From NCBI RefSeq assembly GCF_003852525.1, contig NZ_QAJL01000003.1, positions 1,278,134 to 1,342,133 on the forward strand: DNA of 64,000 nucleotides. Direction: 5' to 3'. Below the pieces are notes generated by a model. The model had not been told where the DNA came from, searched no databases, and saw nothing but the letters and a program-made list of their open reading frames with translations. This DNA is from Pedobacter sp. KBW06. GTDB taxonomy: Bacteria; Bacteroidota; Bacteroidia; Sphingobacteriales; Sphingobacteriaceae. Position 1 is the stretch's first letter, and each line of letters opens with the position of its first letter. This document shows, one piece after another, positions 44,600-53,997 of this stretch. A program made the position numbers and the translations under genes.

Positions 44600-44683
44600 A
44601 AAAAAAGCAGATGTGCTTTGAAGACATTCGAATATTTGCCCTTCAGTAAATATTCGGGGATGAAAAGAGCATCTGCTTTTTTT
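44600..44683 (-). terminator. compound nested hairpin downstream of rsmG
   Basis: Outer arms of A7-GCAGATG and CATCTGC-T7 (44600-44613 / 44670-44683) enclose inner arms CGAATATTT and AAATATTCG (44629-44637 / 44648-44656). It begins 30 bases after the rsmG stop on the minus strand, so it may be a terminator. A 56-base outer loop is unusual; it may instead be a small mobile or RNA element. Confidence 0.5.
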
Positions 44684-44712
44684 ACAGTATTTCTTCAAAG
44701 AGAAGAACCTTG

Positions 44713-45345
44713 TTATTGAGGAATATAAACCACAAATTTGGTTTCGAAAAAATCTTCTTTAAAATAGTCTGCCAGTGGGTACAACTCCGCTTTCAACCTT
44801 GATTCTTCAATTTCTTCGGCAAGATCACCACCTTTTAAGTAAAGGATACCATTAGGAATTGCGTTCTTAGAATCTTTATTAAACTTGCCTCTTACCCATG
44901 GATAAAAGTCAATAAGCCTTGTCACCGCTCTGGATACGACAAAATCATACTTATCTGTCACCTGTTCAGCCCTTAAATGACTGGCCTTCACATTTTTCAA
45001 TCCCAGACCGGCTGCAACTTCCGTAACCACTTTAATCTTCTTTCCGATAGAATCAACAAGATGAAACTGGGTTTCAGGGAATAGAATGGCCAAAGGAATT
45101 CCGGGAAAACCTCCTCCGGTGCCTACGTCCAATACTTTTTCTCCCGGTTTGAAAGTGCAAAACTTTGCAATACCAAGAGAATGAAGGATATGACGAACAT
45201 AAAGTTCATCAATATCTTTTCTGGAGATTACATTGATCTGGGCATTCCAGAAACTATATAAATCGTACAACTGATCAAACTGAGCAATTTGTTCATCAGT
45301 CAGATCCTTAAAATATTCTTGTATTAGCGTTGATCTTATTTCCAC
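44713..45345 (-). CDS. rsmG: 16S rRNA (guanine527-N7)-methyltransferase RsmG
   Basis: A 210-residue SAM-dependent methyltransferase that modifies G527 of 16S rRNA. The SAM-binding segment is VLDVGTGGGFPGIPLAILFP, and VSRAVTRLIDFYPW is the family catalytic region. The start is GTG, overlapping the glycosyltransferase end by ten bases, so the pair forms an operon. No alternative ATG fits the family N-terminus. Confidence 0.94.
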   Translation of the reverse strand: MEIRSTLIQEYFKDLTDEQIAQFDQLYDLYSFWNAQINVISRKDIDELYVRHILHSLGIAKFCTFKPGEKVLDVGTGGGFPGIPLAILFPETQFHLVDSIGKKIKVVTEVAAGLGLKNVKASHLRAEQVTDKYDFVVSRAVTRLIDFYPWVRGKFNKDSKNAIPNGILYLKGGDLAEEIEESRLKAELYPLADYFKEDFFETKFVVYIPQ

Positions 45346-46457
45346 TTTACTTTTTTAACAAATATAGACAGAATGCCGTTAAACACGAGAAAAATGAACA
45401 AGAGAATGTCCAGGATGGGAAAACACCATCGTAAATCACTATAATTTAACCGCTTTAAAATGCGGGGATAGATGAAACATCTGACCACAATACTTACAAA
45501 TAAAACACCTAAAGCAGGATATAATGTCGCTTTGAAGCACGACAATGCAGCAAAGAAAGCATAAAACAGAAACTGAAAGATGATCTGGCAGGAAAGGATA
45601 AACTTATGTTTCCCTTTGTATAGCTTTCCTGCTCCGAAATGTCTTTTCTTTTGTCTCAGGTAAGCGCCAAAGCTGGTATTAGGCTCAGACCATACATGAC
45701 TTTCTTTATTGATCCTGATTTCTGTATTCCCGGAATGTGCATTCGCATTAACAAACAGGTCGTCATCACCAGAAGGAATGTGCATGTGGGCAGCAAATCC
45801 TTTGTTCTTGAAGAAAAGCGTCTTTTTATAAGCCATATTTCTTCCCACGCCCATATATGGCATGCCTTTAATCGCATAGGAAAGATAGTTTACAGCGGTA
45901 AAAAACGTTTCAAAACGAATCAAAGCATTTAGAATCCCCCGCTTTTTCAGGTATGGAGAATAACCTAAAACGATCTCGACCTTAGGATCTTCAGACTGCT
46001 GCATTCCCAATAACCAGTTGGCTGAAGCAGGAACACAGTCGGCATCGGTAAACACCAGCCAATCGTTGGAAGCAGCTTTGATTCCCATCGTAACGGCAAA
46101 TTTCTTACCGGCAATGAATTTCTCCCCTTCTGAAATCGTTACGATCTTTAACCGCTTATATTGCCTGGCAAACTCCTCTAAAAGTTGTCTCGTTCCGTCC
46201 CATGAACGGTCATTTACAACAATTACCTCAAAATCAGGGTGATTTTGCTCCAGAACCGAAGGAAGGTAATTTCTTAGGTTATCTACTTCATTGCGTGCAC
46301 AAATGACAACGCTTAAGGGTTTTGCATCAGTTTCAGGTATTGGTTCAACCGGAAAAAATGCCAGTTTCAGATGAACAAATAAGCTAAAGTATAATTGTAT
46401 TAAGAAACAGAAGATCAATGAGCCGAGCAGACAACTCTCTATTAAGGTTAATTCCAC
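45336..46457 (-). CDS. membrane GT2-family glycosyltransferase
   Basis: A 373-residue glycosyltransferase with an N-terminal helix (about 8-28), a GT-A domain (about 45-270) and two or three C-terminal helices. Motifs include VVICARNEVDNLRNYLPSVL, VIVVNDRSWDGT and the DxD in FTDADCVP. It resembles AgsR/CrtQ-like GT2 enzymes. The start is GTG at 46457. Operon with rsmG suggests only shared transcription, not shared function. Acceptor unknown. Confidence 0.85.
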   Translation of the reverse strand: MELTLIESCLLGSLIFCFLIQLYFSLFVHLKLAFFPVEPIPETDAKPLSVVICARNEVDNLRNYLPSVLEQNHPDFEVIVVNDRSWDGTRQLLEEFARQYKRLKIVTISEGEKFIAGKKFAVTMGIKAASNDWLVFTDADCVPASANWLLGMQQSEDPKVEIVLGYSPYLKKRGILNALIRFETFFTAVNYLSYAIKGMPYMGVGRNMAYKKTLFFKNKGFAAHMHIPSGDDDLFVNANAHSGNTEIRINKESHVWSEPNTSFGAYLRQKKRHFGAGKLYKGKHKFILSCQIIFQFLFYAFFAALSCFKATLYPALGVLFVSIVVRCFIYPRILKRLNYSDLRWCFPILDILLFIFLVFNGILSIFVKKVKWK

Positions 46458-46552
46458 GATGTTTTTTTGTAGCTGCCAAATTTCTGCTTTTTAATCTGTA
46501 ATGTTCCTTTTTGTTGATAAAAAATTTAACCCGTTTATAGCGCTATTTTTGC

Positions 46553-46560
46553 TACTTTTG
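46553..46560 (+). promoter_or_regulatory. -7 promoter element of tgt
   Basis: TACTTTTG matches TAnnTTTG. It lies inside the upstream extension of the tgt frame and so places the start at 46588, with a leader of about 20 bases. Confidence 0.5.
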
Positions 46561-46587
46561 GCAGATTTTAGTGGAGCATACAGATTT

Positions 46588-47718
46588 ATGAAATTTACCT
46601 TACAGGCAAACGATACACATTCAAAGGCAAGAGCAGGAACAGTAACAACAGATCACGGAGACATACAAACTCCTATTTTCATGCCTGTGGGCACTGCAGG
46701 AACCGTAAAAGCAGTTCACCAACGCGAACTTAAAGACGATATTGACGCCAAGATTATCTTGGGGAATACCTATCATTTATACCTGAGACCAGGCTTAGAC
46801 ATTATAGAAGGAAGCGGCGGCTTGCACAAATTTATTGGATGGGACCGTCCGATTTTAACAGATAGCGGCGGTTATCAGGTCTATTCCCTGAGTAAAGTAA
46901 GAAAAATCAAGGAGGAAGGGGTGACTTTTCGTTCACATATTGATGGTTCGAAACACCTTTTCACACCGGAATATGCCATGGATATCCAACGTACCATTGG
47001 TGCAGATATCATTATGGCTTTTGATGAATGTACGCCTTATCCTTGTGATTATAAATACGCGGCAAATTCCATCAACATGACTCACCGCTGGTTAAAACGT
47101 TGCTGCAACAGGTTTGACACAACGGAACCAAAATACGGATTCAATCAAACCTTATTCCCAATTGTACAGGGATCAGTGTATAAAGACCTGAGGAAAAAAT
47201 CTGCTGAATTTATTGCAGGAATGAACCGTGAGGGAAATGCAATCGGCGGATTGTCTGTGGGGGAACCTGCAGAGGAAATGTATGGAATGACAGAAGTAGT
47301 CTGCGACATTCTTCCTTACGATAAGCCAAGATACCTGATGGGTGTAGGAACACCTATTAATATCCTGGAAAACATCGCTTTAGGTGTAGACATGTTCGAC
47401 TGCGTGATGCCTACCAGAAATGCAAGGAACGGGATGTTATTTACCAGAAATGGTATCATTAACATCGGAAATAAGAAATGGGCGGATGACTTCTCTCCTA
47501 TCGATGCGGAAAGTGACCTTCATGCCGACCAGGTTTATTCTAAAGCCTATTTAAGGCACCTGATGCATTCCAAAGAGATGCTTGGCGCGCAAATTGCAAC
47601 CCTGCATAACCTGCATTTTTACCTGTGGCTTGTTAAAACCGCCAGAGAGAAAATTATCAGTGGCGAGTTTTACGCCTGGAAGAACAAAATGGTAACTATA
47701 TTAGGTAATAAATTGTAA
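46588..47718 (+). CDS. tgt: tRNA-guanine transglycosylase, zinc-site cysteines replaced
   Basis: A 376-residue Tgt, which exchanges guanine-34 for preQ1 in Asp, Asn, His and Tyr tRNAs. FILTDSGGYQVYSL-type and FDECTPYPC segments and VMPTRNARNGMLFTRNG are clear. In E. coli and Zymomonas Tgt, three Cys (CxCxxC) plus a His hold zinc; here the same stretch is DAESDLHADQVYSKAYLRHL, so the Cys positions are Ser309, Leu311 and Asp314, while His340 is kept. A longer frame starts at ATG 46501, but the -7 element favours 46588, which also equals the family start MKFTLQAN. The next gene starts directly after its stop. Confidence 0.95.
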   Translation: MKFTLQANDTHSKARAGTVTTDHGDIQTPIFMPVGTAGTVKAVHQRELKDDIDAKIILGNTYHLYLRPGLDIIEGSGGLHKFIGWDRPILTDSGGYQVYSLSKVRKIKEEGVTFRSHIDGSKHLFTPEYAMDIQRTIGADIIMAFDECTPYPCDYKYAANSINMTHRWLKRCCNRFDTTEPKYGFNQTLFPIVQGSVYKDLRKKSAEFIAGMNREGNAIGGLSVGEPAEEMYGMTEVVCDILPYDKPRYLMGVGTPINILENIALGVDMFDCVMPTRNARNGMLFTRNGIINIGNKKWADDFSPIDAESDLHADQVYSKAYLRHLMHSKEMLGAQIATLHNLHFYLWLVKTAREKIISGEFYAWKNKMVTILGNKL

Positions 47719-48822
47719 ATGAACTTTATCAAGGGCAGGATTAAGATTATCGACTGGTATATCATCAGCAAGTATCTGGGTACATTTATATATACCCTGA
47801 CATTGTTTGTAGTCATCATTGTGATCTTTGACCTTTCAGAGAAACTGGACGACTTTCTCGGTAACAACCTGACCTTCTGGCAAGTGATTTCCTTATATTA
47901 TGCGGGCTCCATTCCCTTTTATGTGAATATGCTCTCCCCCCTGATCAATTTCATAGCAGTGATCTTTTTCACCGCAAAGATGGCCGATCAAACGGAGATT
48001 GTACCCATATTGAGCGGGGGAGTCAGCTTTAACCGGTTTCTATTGCCTTATTTTATATCTGCATTTATCATTTTTTCCATTAACCTGGCCTCGAATCTAT
48101 ACATTCTTCCATATACCAATCAGATCAAGAACAACTTCGAAAACACCTTTATAAAGAAGAATGATCCGACCAGTAAGACTGATATTCACATGAAACTGGA
48201 TGATCATACTTACATCTACATGAGGAGCTTTGACAACAGGTCTAAGGTTGGGAGCCAGTTCTCATTAGACAATTTCAAAGGCGATATACTGACCAAGAAG
48301 ATTGTGGCTGATGAGATCAAATGGGACTCCTTAAAACGATCATGGAAGCTAACCAACTATTCTGTAAGGAACATCGACGGACTTAAAGAAAGTATGGTTA
48401 ATGGCGCCACAAAAACTAAAGACACCATTCTGGATATGCGTCCTGACGACTTCTCCGCGTATGACAACGTCTTTGAAAACCTCTCTAACAAAGACCTTTC
48501 CGATAAAATAAAAAAGGAAAGAATCAGGGGATCAGGCATCATGAACGACTTGCTTTTCGAACGTTACAAACGTTATTTACAACCCCTGTCGGCCTTCGTA
48601 CTCACCCTGATTGGAGTCGCTTTATCCTCCAGGAAAGTCCGTGGAGGTGTGGGACTTCCGCTGGGAATAGGCATTATTTTAAGCTTCTGCTATATTGTAT
48701 TGAATCAGTTTGCGAAGATGTTCTCTCTTAAAGGAGGCATTTCACCCCTATTTGCAGTGCTTGTACCTACCATATTTTTCGGGTTACTGGGCTATTATTT
48801 ACTCCGAAAAGCACCAAAATAA
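47719..48822 (+). CDS. LptF/LptG-family permease
   Basis: A 367-residue inner-membrane protein of the YjgP/YjgQ family, with three N-terminal and three C-terminal helices around a periplasmic jellyroll domain. The N-terminus IDWYIISKYLGTFIYTLTLF and QPLSAFVLTLIGVALSSRKV fit the family. LptF/G form the permease of the lipopolysaccharide export ABC system; the LptB ATPase is not in the window. It abuts tgt and the EamA gene with no spacer. Confidence 0.9.
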   Translation: MNFIKGRIKIIDWYIISKYLGTFIYTLTLFVVIIVIFDLSEKLDDFLGNNLTFWQVISLYYAGSIPFYVNMLSPLINFIAVIFFTAKMADQTEIVPILSGGVSFNRFLLPYFISAFIIFSINLASNLYILPYTNQIKNNFENTFIKKNDPTSKTDIHMKLDDHTYIYMRSFDNRSKVGSQFSLDNFKGDILTKKIVADEIKWDSLKRSWKLTNYSVRNIDGLKESMVNGATKTKDTILDMRPDDFSAYDNVFENLSNKDLSDKIKKERIRGSGIMNDLLFERYKRYLQPLSAFVLTLIGVALSSRKVRGGVGLPLGIGIILSFCYIVLNQFAKMFSLKGGISPLFAVLVPTIFFGLLGYYLLRKAPK

Positions 48823-49716
48823 ATGAACAATCCAGTAGGTAGTCATCCAAATAGAAACCTGTTAATCTTACATTTCACCGTTTTTATCTGGGGGTTCACT
48901 GGCATTCTTGGCGCAGTTATCTCGATCAATGCAGTTCAGTTGGTATGGTATAGAGTACTCATTGCAAGCATTAGCTTACTGGCTTATTTTTTATTCAGCA
49001 AGACCAGCTTAAAGATTTCGAGGAAGCAATTTCTCCAATTTTTCTTTACCGGAAGTATTGTCGCCGCGCACTGGATTCTATTTTTTCATGCAATTAAAGT
49101 ATCTACAGTCTCCGTCACACTCGTTGCCCTCTCTTCTTATACCTTGTTTACTGCGATATTAGAACCGCTGATCAAGAAAAAATCTATTTTAATACCAGAT
49201 GTTGTCATCGGACTAATTATGATCCTGGGCATCTATATGGTCTTTAAATTCGAATCAGGTTATACCTTAGGGATTATTCTCGGCCTTCTATCTGCCTTAG
49301 CCTCGAGCTTATTCAGTACAATCAACTCAACATTGGTGCAAAAAAGCGACCCGAAAATCATTGGCTTTTATGAAATGACCGGTGCTTTTTTCTGGATCAC
49401 AGTCTACCGTTTGTTCGACAAATCTCTCCTTGCAGAGTCCTTTAATTTAAGCGTTAAAGACTGGTCCTATCTGCTTTTATTGGGCACCATTTGCACGGCT
49501 TTAGCTTATGTTGCCGGGGTCTCTGTCATGCGTACTTTATCCGCTTTTCGGGTCGCGTTAATCACCAATCTTGAGCCTGTCTACGGAATCATTTTAGCCT
49601 TCATATTCTTTGGCAGCAAGGAGACCATGTCCATTGGTTTTTACCTCGGCGCCATCTTAATTATCGGAGCTGTATTTCTATACCCGATCTATAAAAAGCG
49701 CAGGAATTTAAGTTAG
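48823..49716 (+). CDS. EamA/DMT-family transporter
   Basis: A 297-residue membrane protein with about ten helices in two EamA repeats (about 10-140 and 150-285). Such drug/metabolite transporters export amino acids, sugars or other metabolites. The second repeat shows LVQKSDPKIIGFYEMTGAFF and a conserved SVMRTLSAFRVALITNLEPV. It is last of the tgt operon. Substrate unknown. Confidence 0.88.
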   Translation: MNNPVGSHPNRNLLILHFTVFIWGFTGILGAVISINAVQLVWYRVLIASISLLAYFLFSKTSLKISRKQFLQFFFTGSIVAAHWILFFHAIKVSTVSVTLVALSSYTLFTAILEPLIKKKSILIPDVVIGLIMILGIYMVFKFESGYTLGIILGLLSALASSLFSTINSTLVQKSDPKIIGFYEMTGAFFWITVYRLFDKSLLAESFNLSVKDWSYLLLLGTICTALAYVAGVSVMRTLSAFRVALITNLEPVYGIILAFIFFGSKETMSIGFYLGAILIIGAVFLYPIYKKRRNLS

Positions 49717-50471
49717 TTGTCTTTTCCGGATCAAGTACAAAAGCGGCCACTTTCCACTCATCAATCAGGTCACAAAAGCAACTCAGATTATCCAGAGAAA
49801 AGCTAAAAGTCAAGCCGGTTATTTAACCCAATCAGAGGGCATCACCCGACCCCGGCACAAGGGGAAATCTTTAAATAGTTAACAAAACCACAACGACGAA
49901 ACATAAGTAAATTCAACCCGCAGCTACCAGAACACTCCGACAGAATGTCCTTAAAACCCCTGCAGGACAGACTCATATTCTCATAGAAATGCGCGCTTAT
50001 AAAATCAAAACCAGCGGCATAAAGATGGGAAAAAAGGCATAAATCCTCATTGCAAAACAACAGCAATTCATCAGAAAATGAATGTTCTTTTTTTATAGAA
50101 CGCAAATCCCCCGGGGGAGGGGAGAGAAAAATGAGCTCAAAATCACTACATACAATCAGGCAATTCATAGCCGGAAATGATGGATTCAGATGTATAAAAA
50201 CCAAATATCCAGACTAATATTGGTATTGTAACTAATCATCAAATAGTGTACCTTAAGCCCTGATTCTTACCCCGCATAATTCAAAGTAAAAATCAACAAA
50301 CGAACACTGATTATTTAGTAAAAAAAGCCAAAAACACAAGTGACAAATCTCAAAGATAAAATCACAACACAATGATTGCCAGGCAACTAAACACAATCAA
50401 CCAATATTAAAGATCAAATAAAAAAAATCCCAAAAAAATCAAAAAACTAATTATTTTAGCATCTCAAAATA
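49717..50471. other. 755-base stretch with no supportable gene
   Basis: A GC-richer front part contains only a 120-codon minus-strand frame (49842-50204) without homology-like features. The rest (about 50270-50470) is strongly A-rich and probably holds the promoter of the large gene at 50472. No RNA gene seen. Confidence 0.5.
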
Positions 50472-53282
50472 ATGACGATAATAGAAAGAAATAAAAAACT
50501 AATACTCAGTATAATAACCACATCGGCATTAAGTTTAATATCATATACAGGCTTTTCCCAGATCTTCAACTCAGAACAAAACCCGCCGGGTGTAAAATGG
50601 AGACAAATTAACGCTTCCGGATTTAGAGTCATCTATCCCGATGAGCTGGAGAAGGAAGCACAAAGAATGACCAATACGCTGAGACACATCTACCCTTATG
50701 TCGGAGCGAGTATCGGACGGAAGAATACCAGCATCCCGATCCTGCTTCAAAACCGGGGAGTGATTGCCAATGGCTTCGTTCAACTGGGACCCAAGAAATC
50801 AGAATTCTACACCACCCCACCCCAGCAATTCGATAGCCAGGACTGGCTGAATAACCTTGCGGTCCATGAGCTTCGCCACGTGGCACAATTCGACAAACTG
50901 ACCGGTGGACAGGCGCATCCTTTTCCTGAAGACGTTTACCTTGCCTGGTTTGGGGTAAGCATTCCGCTCTGGTTCTTTGAGGGCGATGCGGTAAGCACAG
51001 AAACCTCCTTAACCAATGCCGGACGCGGCAGGATCCCTTCCTGGATTATGCCTTACCGGACTCAGCTCCTGGAGGGAAAAAAGTTCTCCTACAGCAAGGT
51101 GAATTTCGACTCGGAAAAAGACCTTACCCCTGGCTATTATCAGCTTGGATACGTCATGGCTTCCAACCTCCGGAAACAGCTGGGAAGAAACATTTTTGAC
51201 AGCGTACTGACCGACATCAAACGACGTCCGCTTCGTCCTTACCCCTTCTCCGGAAGCCTCAAAAAATTCAGCGGAAAAGGCAGCAAAGAATGGTTCGTCA
51301 ATACCAGCGAAAACCTCCGGAAAGAATGGGAACTGCAGGCAGAAAAGACACCATCAAAATCCTACCCTTCCCTCAGCAAAAAAGCAAGCTATGCAACCAG
51401 CTGGTTCCTGCCTGTTAAAGTCAACGACCATCAAATCCTGACCTTAAAACAAAGTAAGGCAGAACCTGCACACTTCGCATTGATCGGCCCGGACCGGAAA
51501 GAAAAAAAATTACTGTCCATCGGATACCAGGAACAACCCTGGTTCAGCTATGCCAATGGAGTGATCGTCTGGGACGAGGTTAGGTACGACCCGAGGTATA
51601 GACAGCGGAGTTATAGTGTCATCAGCAGTTATGACCTCCAAAGCGGGCGGACAAAAAAGCTCAGCTCAAGAAGCAGGCTCTTCTCCCCTACTCTATCGGC
51701 CGACGGCAAAAAAATTATCGCCGTACGGTTTGACCTGAGTAATCAGTGTAACCTGGTAGAGATCGATGCCCGCAACGGAACATTGCTGCACACTTATCCG
51801 AATCCGGACAACCTGATCCTTCAGACCCCGGCATACCGGCCGGATGGAGAAGAGATCGCTTTCATCTCTGTCAGTGAAAAAGGAAAGGCCTTGCGCCTCA
51901 TGGACCGCTCCGGAAAAACGAGCGTCCTGATCGAAGAATCCCAGCAGCAACTGAGCAGACCGGTTTATCTTCCTCAGGGAATCGCTTTTAACGCGCACTA
52001 CAACGGGATCGACAACATTTACTACGTAGATCCTGCCAGCAAAAAGATAAGCGCTCTGAGCGCAGCAAAATACGGCGCCTTTAACCCAAGCCTCACACCC
52101 GACCGACAGGCCATTGTTTTCAATAACTATGGTGTTCAGGGTTACGAGATTGCCGAAAGCCCGCTTAAACCAGAACAACCGGGAGAAAACAACTTCGTCT
52201 TTCTGGGTGCTGCTGCGGCGGCCCAGGAAAATTCAGGCAATGTATTCTCAGCAATCCCGGACAGCACTTTTGTTTCTAAACCTTACCGGACTTTAGGAAA
52301 CCTCTTCAGCGTACACAGCATCATTCCGGTCATTGAAGATGAATACCGCGGCGGTTTACAGATCAATTCAGACAATCTGCTCAGCACCATGAACGCTTTC
52401 GCCGGCGTAAATTATTTCCGTGACCTCAACCGTTTCGAGTATAATGCGGGATTAACCTACAAAGGGTTTTATCCGGTACTGAGCGCAGTCTACCGCAACC
52501 GGCCAAGAAGGACATTCTACAGCAGCAAATCAGGCGTACAGCAGGGCGACTGGCGGGAAAACTATGTCAAGGTTCAGGCTTCTGTTCCCATTAACCTGAA
52601 TGCGCTGAATGACAGTTACAATTTCTCCCTGAACACGGCAACCAGCTATACCCAAAGGTACCTCCCTGAAAATATGCCGCAGAACTACATCACGACATTG
52701 AAGTTTCCAATGGAATATAGTTTTACTTTTACCCATACCACCCGTCAGTCGGAAAGGGACATTGCACCACAATGGGCGCAGATCCTTAGGTTAACTTACC
52801 TTCATCAGCCCTTTGATAAACAGCTGGGAGGTGATCTCTTTGCCGCAGAAAGTTTTCTTTACTTTCCGGGTATCGCCAGGAACCACTCCTTCCTGGCCAA
52901 TTTTAGTTACCAGAGAACCTCAGGAATCAGAAGGTACGACCGGGAGATCAATACCGTCTACGGATACAGCAACATCCCTGCAAGGAGCAAACTGAGCAAT
53001 ACGTTGCTCCTCAATTACCGTTTTCCAATCGTCTTTCCCGATGCAGAGATCGGCCCCCTTGCTTACATCAGAAATCTTCGCGGAGGCTTATTCTGTCATT
53101 ATGAAAACCTTGGAGATGAAACAAATCTCGCAGAACCTAAAACTTTTGGCTTCGAATTGCGTAGTAGTATGAACCTGCTTCGTTACAAACCACTGTTAGA
53201 CGTTGGGGGAAGGGTCGTTTTTGTCAACAAAATATACAACCAAAACCCTATATTAGAATTAATTTTAAATTATAGCTTTTAA
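50472..53282 (+). CDS. large secreted metallopeptidase-like / TolB-like propeller / beta-barrel protein
   Basis: A 936-residue secreted protein. A signal peptide (about 1-29) precedes a domain with HELRH (His132, Glu133, His136) and downstream WFFEGDAVSTE (Glu170), the HExxH+E arrangement of gluzincin metallopeptidases. Next, about 280-580 is a TolB-like WD40 beta-propeller (SYDLQSGRTKKLSSRSRLFS, FSPTLSADGKKIIAVRFD). From about 620 to the end there is a beta-barrel-like region ending LELILNYSF, consistent with outer-membrane insertion. It is likely monocistronic with LapA following after four bases. Substrate unknown; family name not recognised beyond the parts. Confidence 0.8.
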   Translation: MTIIERNKKLILSIITTSALSLISYTGFSQIFNSEQNPPGVKWRQINASGFRVIYPDELEKEAQRMTNTLRHIYPYVGASIGRKNTSIPILLQNRGVIANGFVQLGPKKSEFYTTPPQQFDSQDWLNNLAVHELRHVAQFDKLTGGQAHPFPEDVYLAWFGVSIPLWFFEGDAVSTETSLTNAGRGRIPSWIMPYRTQLLEGKKFSYSKVNFDSEKDLTPGYYQLGYVMASNLRKQLGRNIFDSVLTDIKRRPLRPYPFSGSLKKFSGKGSKEWFVNTSENLRKEWELQAEKTPSKSYPSLSKKASYATSWFLPVKVNDHQILTLKQSKAEPAHFALIGPDRKEKKLLSIGYQEQPWFSYANGVIVWDEVRYDPRYRQRSYSVISSYDLQSGRTKKLSSRSRLFSPTLSADGKKIIAVRFDLSNQCNLVEIDARNGTLLHTYPNPDNLILQTPAYRPDGEEIAFISVSEKGKALRLMDRSGKTSVLIEESQQQLSRPVYLPQGIAFNAHYNGIDNIYYVDPASKKISALSAAKYGAFNPSLTPDRQAIVFNNYGVQGYEIAESPLKPEQPGENNFVFLGAAAAAQENSGNVFSAIPDSTFVSKPYRTLGNLFSVHSIIPVIEDEYRGGLQINSDNLLSTMNAFAGVNYFRDLNRFEYNAGLTYKGFYPVLSAVYRNRPRRTFYSSKSGVQQGDWRENYVKVQASVPINLNALNDSYNFSLNTATSYTQRYLPENMPQNYITTLKFPMEYSFTFTHTTRQSERDIAPQWAQILRLTYLHQPFDKQLGGDLFAAESFLYFPGIARNHSFLANFSYQRTSGIRRYDREINTVYGYSNIPARSKLSNTLLLNYRFPIVFPDAEIGPLAYIRNLRGGLFCHYENLGDETNLAEPKTFGFELRSSMNLLRYKPLLDVGGRVVFVNKIYNQNPILELILNYSF

Positions 53283-53286
53283 AGTC

Positions 53287-53568
53287 ATGCGTACTAAAAC
53301 AATTTTCATTATCATCTTCACCGTTCTCATTACCATCTTTTTAATGATCAATACAGATGTTGTTGAGTTCAACTTCATATTCGTCAAGAAAGAGATCTCT
53401 AAGCTGCTGGTTGTTGGGATATGTACTTTTATTGGCTTTATTCTTGGTTATTGGGTTGGAAGGCCAAAAGTAACGGTGAGCAGCTATGACAAAAAAGAAA
53501 ATCCCCAGGTGAAACCTGAGGATCATAAAAAGATCATTAGCGACGAAGATCGCGATTATATCAGCTAG
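53287..53568 (+). CDS. LapA-domain membrane protein (DUF1049)
   Basis: A 93-residue protein with two helices (about 3-23 and 39-60), a short linker and an acidic/Lys tail. KTIFIIIFTVLITIFLMINT and GICTFIGFILGYWVGRPKV match LapA (lipopolysaccharide assembly protein A). LapA-like proteins are small inner-membrane proteins; LapB is not present here. It starts four bases after the peptidase-like gene. Confidence 0.82.
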   Translation: MRTKTIFIIIFTVLITIFLMINTDVVEFNFIFVKKEISKLLVVGICTFIGFILGYWVGRPKVTVSSYDKKENPQVKPEDHKKIISDEDRDYIS

Positions 53569-53574
53569 CCACTC

Positions 53575-53991
53575 TTACTGATGAATGGTATAGCTGAAGT
53601 TTATCGTAGCAGAACGTCCAAGGATATTGGATACCGAGCAATATTTATCGAAGGTAAGTGCCAGGGCACGCTCTACTTTTTGAACATTTAGCGCACCATA
53701 CAATTCAAAATGAATGTCAATGACATCGAAAACCGGAGGCATTTCCTCTGTTTTTCTGGTAGCCTTGATTTTGATTTTCACATCGTCCAGAGGCTCCTTT
53801 TGCTTGTTTAATACATTGACCATGTCAATCCCACTGCAACCTCCAAGGCCGATCAGCAGCATTTCCATCGGTCTGAAGCCTTTCCCTTCTCCACCTATTT
53901 CAGGTTTAGCATCCAGCTCCACAGTATGTCCGCCGGAATTTTCTGCTTCAAAATTAAATTTACCGCTTTTTCTTATCAGGTTGATTTCCAT
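53575..53991 (-). CDS. OsmC-family protein
   Basis: A 138-residue OsmC-like protein. The two active Cys of the family appear in LGGCSGIDM and KYCSVSNIL. Members reduce organic hydroperoxides or related peroxides. It is convergent with LapA (six-base gap) and seven bases after ispE in the same direction, hence probably co-transcribed with ispE. Confidence 0.9.
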   Translation of the reverse strand: MEINLIRKSGKFNFEAENSGGHTVELDAKPEIGGEGKGFRPMEMLLIGLGGCSGIDMVNVLNKQKEPLDDVKIKIKATRKTEEMPPVFDVIDIHFELYGALNVQKVERALALTFDKYCSVSNILGRSATINFSYTIHQ

Positions 53992-53997
53992 AATTCA

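Larger units (their letters stand above)
44177..44712. other. 536-base gene-free stretch with hairpins
   Basis: No convincing reading frame. A 67-codon frame at 44495-44698 spans the compound hairpin and is rejected. The stretch holds a terminator-like hairpin near 44267 and the compound inverted repeat at 44600-44683. No tRNA or riboswitch pattern seen. Confidence 0.6.

Noticed and set aside
44495..44698. 67-codon minus-strand frame after rsmG
   Set aside because: It spans the compound hairpin with its A- and T-runs and has no family-like features.
46501..46587. Longer Tgt from ATG 46501
   Set aside because: The extra 29 residues are unlike Tgt, and a -7 element lies inside them; 46588 matches the family start.
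49842..50204. 120-codon minus-strand frame after the EamA gene
   Set aside because: No recognisable domain, unusual composition, no promoter or partner; more likely chance in a non-coding gap.
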